DNA from: Terrimesophilobacter sp964651535
GTDB taxonomy: Bacteria > Actinomycetota > Actinomycetes > Actinomycetales > Microbacteriaceae
Length of the DNA stretch: 64,000 nucleotides
Assembly (NCBI GenBank): GCA_964651535.1
Contig: CAZYYE010000003.1
Coordinates: 186,001-250,000, forward strand
Reading direction: 5' to 3'
The position numbers were made by a program, and so were the translations under genes. Shown here piece by piece: positions 23,922 through 32,075 of the stretch (positions within the stretch are counted from its first letter, which is position 1; each line of letters opens with the position of its first letter). Under the pieces are notes generated by a model, which was given only the letters and a program-made list of their open reading frames with translations, ran no database searches and had not been told where the DNA came from.

Positions 23922-25694
23922 CTACTTCACCTTCTCATCGCCGAGATCGAACACCTCGGTGTCGGGCGCGTCCTTGCCCGGCCCGATTCCATACTGGACG
24001 GGGGCCGCCTCAGGGTGGTTGAGGTCGAAGGCCGGCGATTCGGACCGAATGCGCGGGATCGACGTGAAGTTGTGGCGCGGCGGCGGGCACGACGTCGCCC
24101 ACTCGAGCGAGCGGCCGTAGCCCCACGGGTCGTTGACGGTGACTTTCGGCGCGCGACGCGCCGTGATGTACACGTTGTACAGGAACGGAATCATCGAAAT
24201 TCCCAGCAGCATTGCGCCCATTGTCGATAACTGGTTCATCCACGTGAACCCATCTTCAGGCTGATAGGTCGCATAGCGCCTGGGCATTCCCATGACGCCG
24301 AGCCAGTGCTGAATGAGGAACGTCATGTGGAATCCGAGGAACAGCAACCAGAAGTGCACTTTGCCCAGCCGCTCGTTGAGCATCTTTCCCGTCCACTTCG
24401 GCCACCAGAAGTAGAAGCCGCTGAACATCGCGAACACGACGGTCCCGAACACCACGTAGTGGAAGTGCGCCACGACGAAATACGTGTCGGAGACGTGGAA
24501 GTTCAAGGGCGGAGACGCGAGGATCACTCCCGTGAGTCCACCGAATGTGAACGTCACGAGGAACCCAATCGCCCACAACATGGCGGCTTCGAACGTGATC
24601 GAACCCCGCCACATCGTCCCGATCCAGTTGAAGATCTTCAGGCCCGTCGGCACGGCGATGAGCATCGTCATGAGGGCGAAGAACGGAAGCAGGACGGAGC
24701 CCGTCACGTACATGTGATGCGCCCACACCGTCACGGACAGCGCGGCGATCGCGATCGTGGCGCCCACGAGCGTCTTGTACCCGAAAATCGGCTTACGGCT
24801 GAAGACAGGGAACACCTCCGAAACGATGCCGAAGAACGGCAGCGCGATGATGTACACCTCCGGATGCCCGAAGAACCAGAACAAGTGCTGCCAGAGCAGC
24901 GCTCCTCCCGCCTCGACGTTGTAAATGTGGCCATCGAGAATTCTGTCCATGCCGAGACCCAGCAAAGCGGCCGCGAGCGGCGGGAACGCCATGAGCACGA
25001 GGATCGAGGTGACCATCGCGTTCCACGTGAAAATGGGCATCCGGAACATCGTCATTCCGGGCGCGCGCATGGTGATGATCGTCGTGATGAAGTTCACGGC
25101 GCCGAGAATCGTGCCGAACCCGCTCATGGCGAGGCCGAATACCCAGAGGTTGCCGCCCGCCCCCGGGGAGAACGTCGTCTCCGAGAGAGGCGCATACGCG
25201 AACCAGCCGAACGATGCGGCGCCCTGGGGGGTCAGGAACCCGGCAACCGCAATGAGGCTGCCGAAGCTGTAGAGCCAGTAGGCGAAGGCATTCAGTCGCG
25301 GGAACGCGACATCCGGCGCCCCGATCTGCAGCGGCATGATGACGTTCACGAAGCCCGCGAAAAGCGGGGTCGCGAACATGAGCAGCATGATCGTTCCGTG
25401 CATCGTGAAGAGCTGGTTGTACTGGTCCTTCGTCTGCAGCAGGGCGAGACCCGGCTCGAACAGCTGGGCCCGGATGATGAGGGCCATCACTCCGCCGAGG
25501 CAGAAATAGATGAAGGATGTGATCAGGTAGAGGTAGCCGATCTTCTTGTGGTCGGTCGTCGTGATCCAGCTGACAATCAGGTCGCCCTTCGAGCCGACCT
25601 TCGACGCGCCGAAGTTCTGTCCCGTGCCGCTCCCCCGCTGAGGTTGCGCGGGCCGCTTCGGAGCCGACGTGCTGGATTGTGTCGTTGTCGTCAT
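23922..25694 (-). CDS. ctaD: Cytochrome c oxidase subunit I
   Basis: A 590-residue heme-copper oxidase subunit with 12 predicted membrane helices. Key residues in their usual motifs: the low-spin heme His in FTMHGTIML, the CuB ligand and cross-linked Tyr in WFFGHPEVYIIALP, the His pair in VWAHHMYVTG, and the heme a3/heme a ligands in VAHFHYVVFG. It houses the site of O2 reduction in the bcc-aa3 supercomplex. A Thr/Ser/Pro-rich tail precedes the first helix. It starts 11 bases after the ctaC stop. Confidence 0.97.
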   Translation of the reverse strand: MTTTTQSSTSAPKRPAQPQRGSGTGQNFGASKVGSKGDLIVSWITTTDHKKIGYLYLITSFIYFCLGGVMALIIRAQLFEPGLALLQTKDQYNQLFTMHGTIMLLMFATPLFAGFVNVIMPLQIGAPDVAFPRLNAFAYWLYSFGSLIAVAGFLTPQGAASFGWFAYAPLSETTFSPGAGGNLWVFGLAMSGFGTILGAVNFITTIITMRAPGMTMFRMPIFTWNAMVTSILVLMAFPPLAAALLGLGMDRILDGHIYNVEAGGALLWQHLFWFFGHPEVYIIALPFFGIVSEVFPVFSRKPIFGYKTLVGATIAIAALSVTVWAHHMYVTGSVLLPFFALMTMLIAVPTGLKIFNWIGTMWRGSITFEAAMLWAIGFLVTFTFGGLTGVILASPPLNFHVSDTYFVVAHFHYVVFGTVVFAMFSGFYFWWPKWTGKMLNERLGKVHFWLLFLGFHMTFLIQHWLGVMGMPRRYATYQPEDGFTWMNQLSTMGAMLLGISMIPFLYNVYITARRAPKVTVNDPWGYGRSLEWATSCPPPRHNFTSIPRIRSESPAFDLNHPEAAPVQYGIGPGKDAPDTEVFDLGDEKVK

Positions 25695-25705
25695 AGTTTC
25701 ATGCC

Positions 25706-26584
25706 CTACTCGTTACCGGACGGGGCTTCGTTGCCCGGCAGGTTTGTGTTCGTGTTGTACTCGGGCCCGAGAACTCCGGTTTGCCCCAAGTCGGCAAGGC
25801 TCTGAAGGTATGCCTGGTAGTCGGCGTCGGAGACGACCTTGACCTTGAACAGCATGAGCGAGTGATATTCGCCGCACAGCTCCGCGCACTTGCCCGTGTA
25901 TTCGCCGATTCTGGTTGGAGTGAAGTAGATGTAATTGGACTTGCCCGGGATCATGTCCTTCTTGTACAGGAAGTCCGGAACCCAGAACGAGTGGACGACA
26001 TCGCGGCTTTCGATGTTCAGCTCGACGGTTTTGTCAACCGGAAGGTACAGGACCGGGAGCTTGCTTTCGTCGATGAATGGCGCGTGATCGATCTCCTGGG
26101 CCTGAATTCCCTGGAAGTACACGCCCTCGCCGTTCGGTCCCGCGTTGAGGTAGTTGAAGTCCCACGACCAGCGCTTGCCCATGACCTGGATGGACACGTC
26201 CGGATTCTCCGTCGGCTGCTCGATCGCCGCCTGGTCGCGTGCCGTGAACGCGAAGAACCCGAGAACGAGGATGAGCGGCACAACCGTGTAGAAGATCTCG
26301 ATCGGCATGTTGTACCGGAGCTGGACGGGCAGCCCGGTCTGGCCCTTGCGCCTGCGGTAGACGACGGCCGCCCAAATGGTGAGCCCCCACACGATGAGTC
26401 CGACGACGAGCAGGATGATCCAGCTCGTTACCCAAAGTCCCGTGACCGAGTCGGTGTGGTTCGTCGTCCCTGGCTCGCCGGGCAGATATCCCCTCAATTG
26501 CTGCGGCGTGCATCCCGCAACGACCAAAGCTAGCCCTACAGCTACCGGGACAGTAATCCATCGAAGACGACGAGGAGAACGCAC
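25706..26584 (-). CDS. ctaC: Cytochrome c oxidase subunit II (lipoprotein)
   Basis: A 292-residue CuA subunit. A lipoprotein signal ends in VVAGCTPQQ (lipobox), so it is a substrate for LspA and Lnt, both encoded in this window. Two membrane helices (about 54-76 and 99-119) follow, then a cupredoxin domain with the CuA ligands in CAELCGEYHSLM, an upstream DVVHSFW and the aromatic patch KRWSWDFNY. GTG 26584 is chosen because AGAGG lies about 7 bases before it and the signal peptide then begins properly; the open frame upstream lacks a ribosome site. The region before it contains a 17-base dyad and a promoter-like box. Confidence 0.95.
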   Translation of the reverse strand: MRSPRRLRWITVPVAVGLALVVAGCTPQQLRGYLPGEPGTTNHTDSVTGLWVTSWIILLVVGLIVWGLTIWAAVVYRRRKGQTGLPVQLRYNMPIEIFYTVVPLILVLGFFAFTARDQAAIEQPTENPDVSIQVMGKRWSWDFNYLNAGPNGEGVYFQGIQAQEIDHAPFIDESKLPVLYLPVDKTVELNIESRDVVHSFWVPDFLYKKDMIPGKSNYIYFTPTRIGEYTGKCAELCGEYHSLMLFKVKVVSDADYQAYLQSLADLGQTGVLGPEYNTNTNLPGNEAPSGNE

Positions 26585-26609
26585 AGGAAGACCTCTCGGA
26601 TGACGCGGA

Positions 26610-26640
26610 GACTGACACGTGCAGTCTATGGAACGCTTCC
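26610..26640 (-). promoter_or_regulatory. ctaC upstream region: -10 box and two inverted repeats
   Basis: On the minus strand TAGACT (26628-26623) fits a -10 box, with the ctaC GTG about 39 bases downstream. Over and after it lies GACTG-ACACGTG-CAGTC (26610-26626, plus-strand reading), a dyad with 5-base arms around CACGTG. Just upstream is GGAA-CGC-TTCC (26630-26640). The dyads could be operators or, for the first, a leader hairpin. Confidence 0.4.
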
Positions 26641-26672
26641 AGCCTACTCCGAAGGACGCGCCCTGCAGAGCC

Positions 26673-26691
26673 AAAAAGCGACCGGAATCGC
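26673..26691 (-). terminator. Weak candidate terminator after erpA
   Basis: On the minus strand GCGA-TTCCGG-TCGC is followed by TTTTT, nine bases after the erpA stop. The stem has only 4 base pairs, so this is a weak candidate. Confidence 0.3.
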
Positions 26692-26699
26692 GATAATCC

Positions 26700-27092
26700 C
26701 TAGTTGAACGAGTCTCCGCAGGCGCAGCTTCCCGCCGCATTCGGATTGTCGATCGTGAAACCCTGCTTTTGGATCGTGTCTTCGAAGTCGATCGTGGCGC
26801 CATCGAGGTAGGGCACGCTCATTTTGTCGACGACGACTTCGACGCCGTCGAAGTCGACGGTGCAGTCGCCCTCGAGCAGCCGCTCATCGAAGTACAGCTG
26901 GTAAATGAGCCCGGAGCATCCGCCAGGCTGAACGGCGACGCGCAGTCGAAGGTCGTCCCTGCCCTCCTGCTCGCACAACGCGCGTACCTTGGCGGCGGCG
27001 GCGCCAGTCAGGGAAACGCCGTGCTCCGGCGCTTCGGTCGTGGGCGTGCTGCTTTCAACCGTGCTGCTTTCAACCGTGGTCGTGTCAGACAT
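26700..27092 (-). CDS. erpA: A-type iron-sulfur cluster carrier (HesB/ErpA family)
   Basis: A 130-residue A-type Fe-S protein. The three cluster-binding cysteines are Cys59 in QPGGCSG and Cys123/Cys125 in GSCACGDSF, with the expected 63-residue gap. It hands Fe-S clusters to apo-proteins, possibly including the Rieske subunit encoded nearby. The first about 20 residues are a Thr/Ser/Glu-rich tail with a duplicated TVESS unit caused by a perfect 15-base tandem repeat. GGGAG precedes the ATG by about 7 bases. In M. tuberculosis a similar gene (Rv2204c) lies near ctaC too. Confidence 0.92.
   Translation of the reverse strand: MSDTTTVESSTVESSTPTTEAPEHGVSLTGAAAAKVRALCEQEGRDDLRLRVAVQPGGCSGLIYQLYFDERLLEGDCTVDFDGVEVVVDKMSVPYLDGATIDFEDTIQKQGFTIDNPNAAGSCACGDSFN
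27046..27075 (-). repeat. 15-base perfect tandem repeat inside erpA
   Basis: GTGCTGCTTTCAACC occurs twice in a row (27046-27060 and 27061-27075, plus-strand reading). The unit is a multiple of three, so it adds five residues to the N-terminal tail without changing frame. Confidence 0.85.
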
Positions 27093-27128
27093 GAACTGCT
27101 CCCTCTGTCACTCTCCAGTGTATGCGCA

Positions 27129-28529
27129 TCACGCGCGGGAGTTCAGTCGCGACAGCAGCGCAGCTTCCGTGAGAACCGCCCGGCGGAACACGCCGAGGTG
27201 CAGCGACTCGTTGGGGCTGTGCGCGCGCGAATCGGGGTCTTCGACACCCGTCACGAGGATTTGCGCCGCGGGGAACACCTCGACGAGGTCGGAAATGAAC
27301 GGTATGGAGCCGCCAATGCCGGTTTCGACGGGCTCGACCCCCCACGCGTGAGCCATCGCCTGCTTGGCGTCGGCCACGGCCCAGCCGGTCGTGTCGACGA
27401 GGAACGGATCGCCCTGATCGACATCATCGATGCCGACTGCAGCGCCGAACGGGGTATGAGCGCGCACGTGGCGCTCGAGTGCCGCGAACGCGTCAGCGGC
27501 CGATTGCCCCGGCGCGATCCGCGCGCTCACGCGAACCGAAACCGAAGGCAGCAGGGTGTTCGACGCGTTCGCTACGGTCGGCGCGTCGATTCCGGTGACC
27601 GTGATCGCCGGCTGAAACCACAAGCGGCTCGGGATGCTCCCCGTTCCGATCGAGCGCACGCCGTCCAGGAAGGCGGCCTCCTGGGCCAATTGGGACTCCG
27701 GATAGTCGGGGGTATTCCCGTGCGTGCTTGTCAGCCCGTCCACGGCGACGCTGCCCGCGTCATCGTGAAACGTCGCAAGCAGGCGGATCATCGCGAGCAT
27801 CGCATCGGGTGCCGCCCCGCCGAACATCCCCGAGTGCGAGGCGTGGTCGAGAGTGCGCACGGTGAGCCTGAACGTCACGTTGCCCCGCAGCGCGACCGTG
27901 AGCGCTGGCGTGTCGACGTCCCAGTTGTCGGAATCCGCGACCACGATGACGTCTGCGGCAAGCTCATCCTTGTGCTGAATCAGGAAGTTTTTGAAGGAGC
28001 GCGACCCGAACTCTTCCTCCCCTTCGATAAAGAGCACGAGCCCGAGTTCCAGCTCACCGTCCACGGTTTCGGTGAGTGCGCGAATCGCCGCGATGTGGGC
28101 CATGACCCCGGCCTTGTCATCCGCGGCGCCTCGCCCGTACAGCCGGTCGCCGCGCACCGTCGGTTCGAATGGCAGCGATTCCCAGTCATCGTCGTTGCCC
28201 GGGGGCTGAACATCGTGGTGCGCGTACAACATGATGGTCGGCCTGCCATTTCGCGCCGCGCGCGTTGCGAGCACGGCGGGCTGGCCGAGAGTTCCCGTGT
28301 CGCCGATGGGCGCTTGCGATATTGTTACCGATTCGAACACGCCAAGGTCCTCGACGAGTTTCTTGACGGCCTCGGCGCTTCGATGGACGTGAGCACTGTC
28401 GAATGCGGCCCACGACACCGAGGGGATGCGGACGAGGTCGCCGAGTTCGGCGAGCGCTGACGGCAACCCGGCATCAACCGATTCGGCGAGGGCGTGCAGG
28501 GGTGCTGGGTTCTCGGCGGAAGAGGTCAT
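27129..28529 (-). CDS. M20-family metallopeptidase (dipeptidase)
   Basis: A 466-residue M20 peptidase. Metal- and catalytic-site motifs: LYAHHDVQPPG (first His ligand and nearby Asp), GRGAADDKAGV (bridging Asp), FIEGEEEFGS (catalytic Glu-Glu), and DSDNWD further on. A lid/dimerisation domain is inserted around HASHSGMFGG. It probably cleaves dipeptides or N-acyl amino acids in the cytoplasm. ATG 28529 is chosen over 95 codons of open frame upstream because a TAAGAT box sits seven bases before it. It is divergent from the DUF3043 gene; the two promoters overlap. Confidence 0.92.
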   Translation of the reverse strand: MTSSAENPAPLHALAESVDAGLPSALAELGDLVRIPSVSWAAFDSAHVHRSAEAVKKLVEDLGVFESVTISQAPIGDTGTLGQPAVLATRAARNGRPTIMLYAHHDVQPPGNDDDWESLPFEPTVRGDRLYGRGAADDKAGVMAHIAAIRALTETVDGELELGLVLFIEGEEEFGSRSFKNFLIQHKDELAADVIVVADSDNWDVDTPALTVALRGNVTFRLTVRTLDHASHSGMFGGAAPDAMLAMIRLLATFHDDAGSVAVDGLTSTHGNTPDYPESQLAQEAAFLDGVRSIGTGSIPSRLWFQPAITVTGIDAPTVANASNTLLPSVSVRVSARIAPGQSAADAFAALERHVRAHTPFGAAVGIDDVDQGDPFLVDTTGWAVADAKQAMAHAWGVEPVETGIGGSIPFISDLVEVFPAAQILVTGVEDPDSRAHSPNESLHLGVFRRAVLTEAALLSRLNSRA

Positions 28530-28534
28530 GCGGG

Positions 28535-28542
28535 TAATCTTA
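28535..28542. promoter_or_regulatory. Overlapping divergent -10 boxes (M20 peptidase / DUF3043)
   Basis: On the minus strand TAAGAT (28542-28537) is seven bases before the M20 ATG, which suggests a leaderless transcript. On the plus strand TAATCT (28535-28540) could serve the DUF3043 gene, with a leader of about 23 bases and an AGGGA ribosome site. The two boxes overlap, so the genes probably compete for polymerase. Confidence 0.45.
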
Positions 28543-28569
28543 ACGGCAGACCGAAAGCAGGGATCAATC

Positions 28570-29148
28570 GTGGCCAAGGCAGAAAAGCGCGAAGAGAGCG
28601 TCGAGATCGAACTCACCACCGACAGCGTCGTGACGGGCAAGGGGCGTCCGACTCCCACCCGGAAAGAGCGCGAAGCTGCGAACATGCGTCCGCTCGTGAG
28701 CAACGACCGTCGCGCAGCGACGAAGGAATCCCGCGCGAAAATGGCCGAAGTTCGGGAGCGGGCCAGGATCGGAATGGCGGCGGGCGAAGAAAAATACCTC
28801 CCCGCGCGCGACAAGGGGCCGCAGCGCCGTTGGATCCGCGACTACGTCGACGCGAGATTCAGCGTGGGAGAAGTGCTCATTCCGGTCATGTTCGTCGTCA
28901 TCATCCTGACGTTCATCAGCAATGAGCTTCTCCAGCTGATCGGCATCGCCGGCCTGTGGCTGTTTTTTCTCGCCGCCGTGCTGGACGGAATCATTCTCGG
29001 AATTCTCGTCACGAAACGCCTCGGTGCGAAATTCGGCGAAGACAAAGTCCAAAGCGGAAGCCGCTGGTATGCCGCGATGCGCGGCATGCAATTGAGGGTC
29101 ATGCGATTGCCCAAACCGCAGGTCAAACGCGGCCAGTACCCCGTCTAG
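28570..29148 (+). CDS. DUF3043 family membrane protein
   Basis: A 192-residue protein of an actinobacterial family of unknown function. The first about 100 residues are highly charged and cytoplasmic (TPTRKEREAAN, RRAATKESRAKM). Two membrane helices follow (about 102-120 and 124-144), with a basic C-terminal tail. GTG 28570 is preferred because AGGGA lies about 6 bases upstream. The end overlaps the end of convergent pyrD by 26 bases. No function can be inferred. Confidence 0.85.
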   Translation: MAKAEKREESVEIELTTDSVVTGKGRPTPTRKEREAANMRPLVSNDRRAATKESRAKMAEVRERARIGMAAGEEKYLPARDKGPQRRWIRDYVDARFSVGEVLIPVMFVVIILTFISNELLQLIGIAGLWLFFLAAVLDGIILGILVTKRLGAKFGEDKVQSGSRWYAAMRGMQLRVMRLPKPQVKRGQYPV

Positions 29149-30184
29149 CCAGGCGCACGAGTCCGCGATTGATCTGCCTCGCCCACATCGGGCCGCGATA
29201 CAGGAACGCCGTATAGCCCTGAACGAGAGTTGCGCCGGCATCAAGGCGTTCCGCGACATCCGCGGCGGTGTCCACGCCGCCGACCGAAATCACGCAAAAG
29301 TCTTCCGGCGTCGCTGAGCGAATGATGCGAAGCACCTCGTGGGAGCGTGGGGCGAGCGGGGCGCCGGAAAGTCCCCCCTCCCCCGCCGCGGCGACGATCT
29401 CGGGTGCGGTCACGAGCCCGTCGCGGCGCACCGTCGTGTTCGTCGCGATGATTCCTGCGATTCCGCTCGCCACGGCGAGTCGGCACACCCGGCGAATCTG
29501 GTCGTCGCTCACGTCGGGGGCGATCTTGACGAGTACCGGGGTCGGCCCCGCGGCCGCGATGACCGCGGTGAGGAGCGGTTCGAGTCGATCCAGCTCCTGG
29601 AGTCCGCGCAGCCCTGGCGTGTTGGGAGAACTCACGTTCACAGCGAGGTAATCGGAGACGGGAGCAAGGAGCCTCGCGCTTGCCAGATAGTCCTCGATCG
29701 CATCCTCGACGTCCACGACGCGGGTCTTTCCGATGTTGGCGCCAACAACCGGACCGGTCGCCCCTGTCCGTGCCTTGCGCCGCCTGACGCGCAGCAGCGG
29801 GGGCACGGCGGCCGCCGCCCCGTTGTTGTTGAAGCCCATCCGATTGATCACCGCGCGGTCGGCAATCAGGCGGAACAGCCGCGGGCGCTCGTTTCCGGAT
29901 TGCGGCGCGGCCGTGAGCGTCCCCACCTCGACGTGCCCGAAGCCGAGATTCCACAACCCCTGAACCCCGGTCGCATCCTTGTCGAACCCGGCCGCGATTC
30001 CGAACGGCGACGGGAACCGGTGTCCGAGCGTCGACACCGAGAGCGAGGGGTCCGGTCTCGTGATGAGCCGCGCAAGCCACCCCAGGCCCGGCAGTCCCAG
30101 CAGCCGGATGGCGAAGAACGCGAGGGAATGCGCCCGCTCCGCGTCCATTCGCGACAGCACGAACCGGAAGAGGAGTCGATACAC
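29123..30184 (-). CDS. pyrD: Dihydroorotate dehydrogenase (quinone), class 2
   Basis: A 353-residue enzyme of pyrimidine synthesis. The N-terminal segment (about 1-40, with AERAHSLAFFAIRLL) is the membrane-associating helix pair of class 2 enzymes, which use quinone. FMN- and substrate-site motifs follow: AAGFDKDATGV, RMGFNNNGA, and NVSSPNTPGLR with the catalytic Ser. ISVGGVDTAAD and VQGYTAFLYRGP close the flavin site. It starts 13 bases after nrdR and is the last gene of hisD-nrdR-pyrD. Confidence 0.95.
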   Translation of the reverse strand: MYRLLFRFVLSRMDAERAHSLAFFAIRLLGLPGLGWLARLITRPDPSLSVSTLGHRFPSPFGIAAGFDKDATGVQGLWNLGFGHVEVGTLTAAPQSGNERPRLFRLIADRAVINRMGFNNNGAAAAVPPLLRVRRRKARTGATGPVVGANIGKTRVVDVEDAIEDYLASARLLAPVSDYLAVNVSSPNTPGLRGLQELDRLEPLLTAVIAAAGPTPVLVKIAPDVSDDQIRRVCRLAVASGIAGIIATNTTVRRDGLVTAPEIVAAAGEGGLSGAPLAPRSHEVLRIIRSATPEDFCVISVGGVDTAADVAERLDAGATLVQGYTAFLYRGPMWARQINRGLVRLARRGTGRV

Positions 30185-30197
30185 GCGGGGATCCGAA

Positions 30198-30665
30198 CTA
30201 TTCGGGAGTCGCCGCGGCGTCGTGCTCGCTGCGCAGAGCTCCGATCGCCGACTCGAAATCCTCGAGCGAGTCGAATCCCTGATACACGCTGGCGAAACGC
30301 AAATACGCGACCTCGTCGAGTTCTCTCAACGGCGGCAGGATCGCCAGGCCGATGTCGTTCGCATCGACTTGCGATGCCCCCGTCGCGCGAATCGTTTCTT
30401 CCACACGCTGCGCGAGGATCGCCAGGTCGGTGTCCGTGACCGGACGGCCCTGGCAGGCCTTCTTTACGCCGGCGACGATCTTCTCGCGGCTGAATGGCTG
30501 CACGACGCCGCTGCGTTTGACGACATTGAGGCTCGCGGTCTCGGTCGTGCTGAATCGCCGACCGCACTCCGGACACTGGCGGCGGCGGCGGATCGACAAA
30601 CCGTCGTCACTCGTGCGGGAGTCGACAACCCTGGAATCAGGATGGCGGCAGAACGGGCAGAACAT
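30198..30665 (-). CDS. nrdR: Ribonucleotide reductase regulator NrdR
   Basis: A 155-residue repressor. The N terminus is a zinc ribbon with CPFC and CPEC pairs (MFCPFCRHPDS and RRQCPECGRRFSTTE). An ATP-cone (about 46-136) follows, beginning VVKRSGVVQPFSREKI. NrdR senses ATP/dATP and represses ribonucleotide reductase genes at NrdR boxes. No nrd gene is in the window. It sits between hisD and pyrD with 12-13-base gaps, so it is probably transcribed with them. Confidence 0.96.
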   Translation of the reverse strand: MFCPFCRHPDSRVVDSRTSDDGLSIRRRRQCPECGRRFSTTETASLNVVKRSGVVQPFSREKIVAGVKKACQGRPVTDTDLAILAQRVEETIRATGASQVDANDIGLAILPPLRELDEVAYLRFASVYQGFDSLEDFESAIGALRSEHDAAATPE

Positions 30666-30677
30666 GGTGCGCCAAGC

Positions 30678-32015
30678 CTACGGCACCGCACCGGAGCCGT
30701 CGGAAGGCTCGTCGCGGAACCGGGCGTGAACCGCCTCGGCGTGCGCAGGCAGATCTTCCGCCGCCGCAAGCGCCGCAATGTGCCCGCGCACCTCGTCGAG
30801 GGCGTTGCGGTCATAACTGACGATTTGCTGCGGACGGAGGAACGTGTGCACGCCGAGTCCCGAACCGAAACGGGCCTGACCTCCCGTAGGAAGCACATGA
30901 TTCGAGCCGGCGAGATAGTCGCCAAGGCTCACGGGTGAATCCTGCCCGAGGAAAATGGCACCGGCGTTCTCGATCGACGAAAGAAGCGATTCCGGCTCGC
31001 GGACGTGGAGTTCGAGATGTTCGGGCCCGTAGGCATTGCTGAACTTCGCGGCCTGGGCAAGTGAGTCGACGAGAACGATTGACGACTGCTGTCCGTCGAG
31101 AGCCGCGCGCACGCGAGTTCCTTTGCGGGCGCTCTCCGCGAGGAGGCCGAGCTCGGCCCTGACGCGGTCGGCGATGCTCTCGGAATCCGTGACGAACACG
31201 GCTGCGGCGAGTTCGTCGTGCTCGGCCTGGCTCACAAGGTCGGATGCGACAAGGACCGGATCTGCCGAGTCGTCGGCGATGATGAGGATCTCGGTCGGCC
31301 CGGCCTCTGCGTCGATTCCGACGATGCCGCGCACGCTGCGCTTTGCGGCCGCAACCCACACGTTTCCGGGACCTGTGATGAGGCTCACGGGCTCGAGCGC
31401 GATCTCGGGGATGCCGTAGGCGAAAGCGCCGATCGCGCCCGGCCCGCCCATCGCGTACACTTCGTGCACGCCGAGCAGTCCGGCCGCGGCAAGCACGACG
31501 GGGTGCACTTCTCCGCCGAATTCCTTTTGAGGCGGCGAGGCGATCGCGATCGACCGCACTCCAGCGACGAGAGCGGGAACGGCGTTCATGACGACGCTCG
31601 ACGGATACACCGCTTTGCCTCCTGGCACGTACAGGCCGACGCGCTCCACAGGCCTCCAGCGATGCGCGACGATCGCACCTTCGGCGAGTTCTGTCGAAAT
31701 GGGCACGGGAAGCGCGGCGACGGAGACGGCGCGTACGCGGCGAATGCTCTCCTCGAGCGCCGCGCGCACATCGGGCCTGAGTTTCGAGACCGCGGCCCCG
31801 ATGCTTTCCGGCGAAGCCCTCACGTGATCCGGCCGCACCCCGTCGAATTTCTCTGCCTGGTCGTTGAGCGCCGCCGCTCCGCTGTCGCGCACGTCCTCCA
31901 CAAACCGAGTGGCCTGAGTCGTCGCGCCCGCGATGTCGACGCGCGCGCGCGGGATGAGGAGTTGGAGGTCCCGGGTCGTCGGATCGGAGCCGCGGAGGTC
32001 AATCGTGGAAATCAT
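30678..32015 (-). CDS. hisD: Histidinol dehydrogenase
   Basis: A 445-residue NAD-dependent enzyme that oxidises L-histidinol to histidine in two steps. Seen: GLYVPGGKAVYPSSV, the GPGNVWVAAAKR signature, VGIDAEAGPTEILI, zinc-site residues in SQAEHDE, and the catalytic region YGPEHLELHV. TAGGCT lies nine bases before the ATG (32030-32025 on the minus strand), so the transcript has at most a very short leader. Other his genes are not nearby; it is followed by nrdR and pyrD. Confidence 0.96.
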   Translation of the reverse strand: MISTIDLRGSDPTTRDLQLLIPRARVDIAGATTQATRFVEDVRDSGAAALNDQAEKFDGVRPDHVRASPESIGAAVSKLRPDVRAALEESIRRVRAVSVAALPVPISTELAEGAIVAHRWRPVERVGLYVPGGKAVYPSSVVMNAVPALVAGVRSIAIASPPQKEFGGEVHPVVLAAAGLLGVHEVYAMGGPGAIGAFAYGIPEIALEPVSLITGPGNVWVAAAKRSVRGIVGIDAEAGPTEILIIADDSADPVLVASDLVSQAEHDELAAAVFVTDSESIADRVRAELGLLAESARKGTRVRAALDGQQSSIVLVDSLAQAAKFSNAYGPEHLELHVREPESLLSSIENAGAIFLGQDSPVSLGDYLAGSNHVLPTGGQARFGSGLGVHTFLRPQQIVSYDRNALDEVRGHIAALAAAEDLPAHAEAVHARFRDEPSDGSGAVP

Positions 32016-32075
32016 GGCGGGATCAGCCTAGTTCGGGCGCGCAACGACCGGGGCACGCCCGTCGCCTGGCCGATG

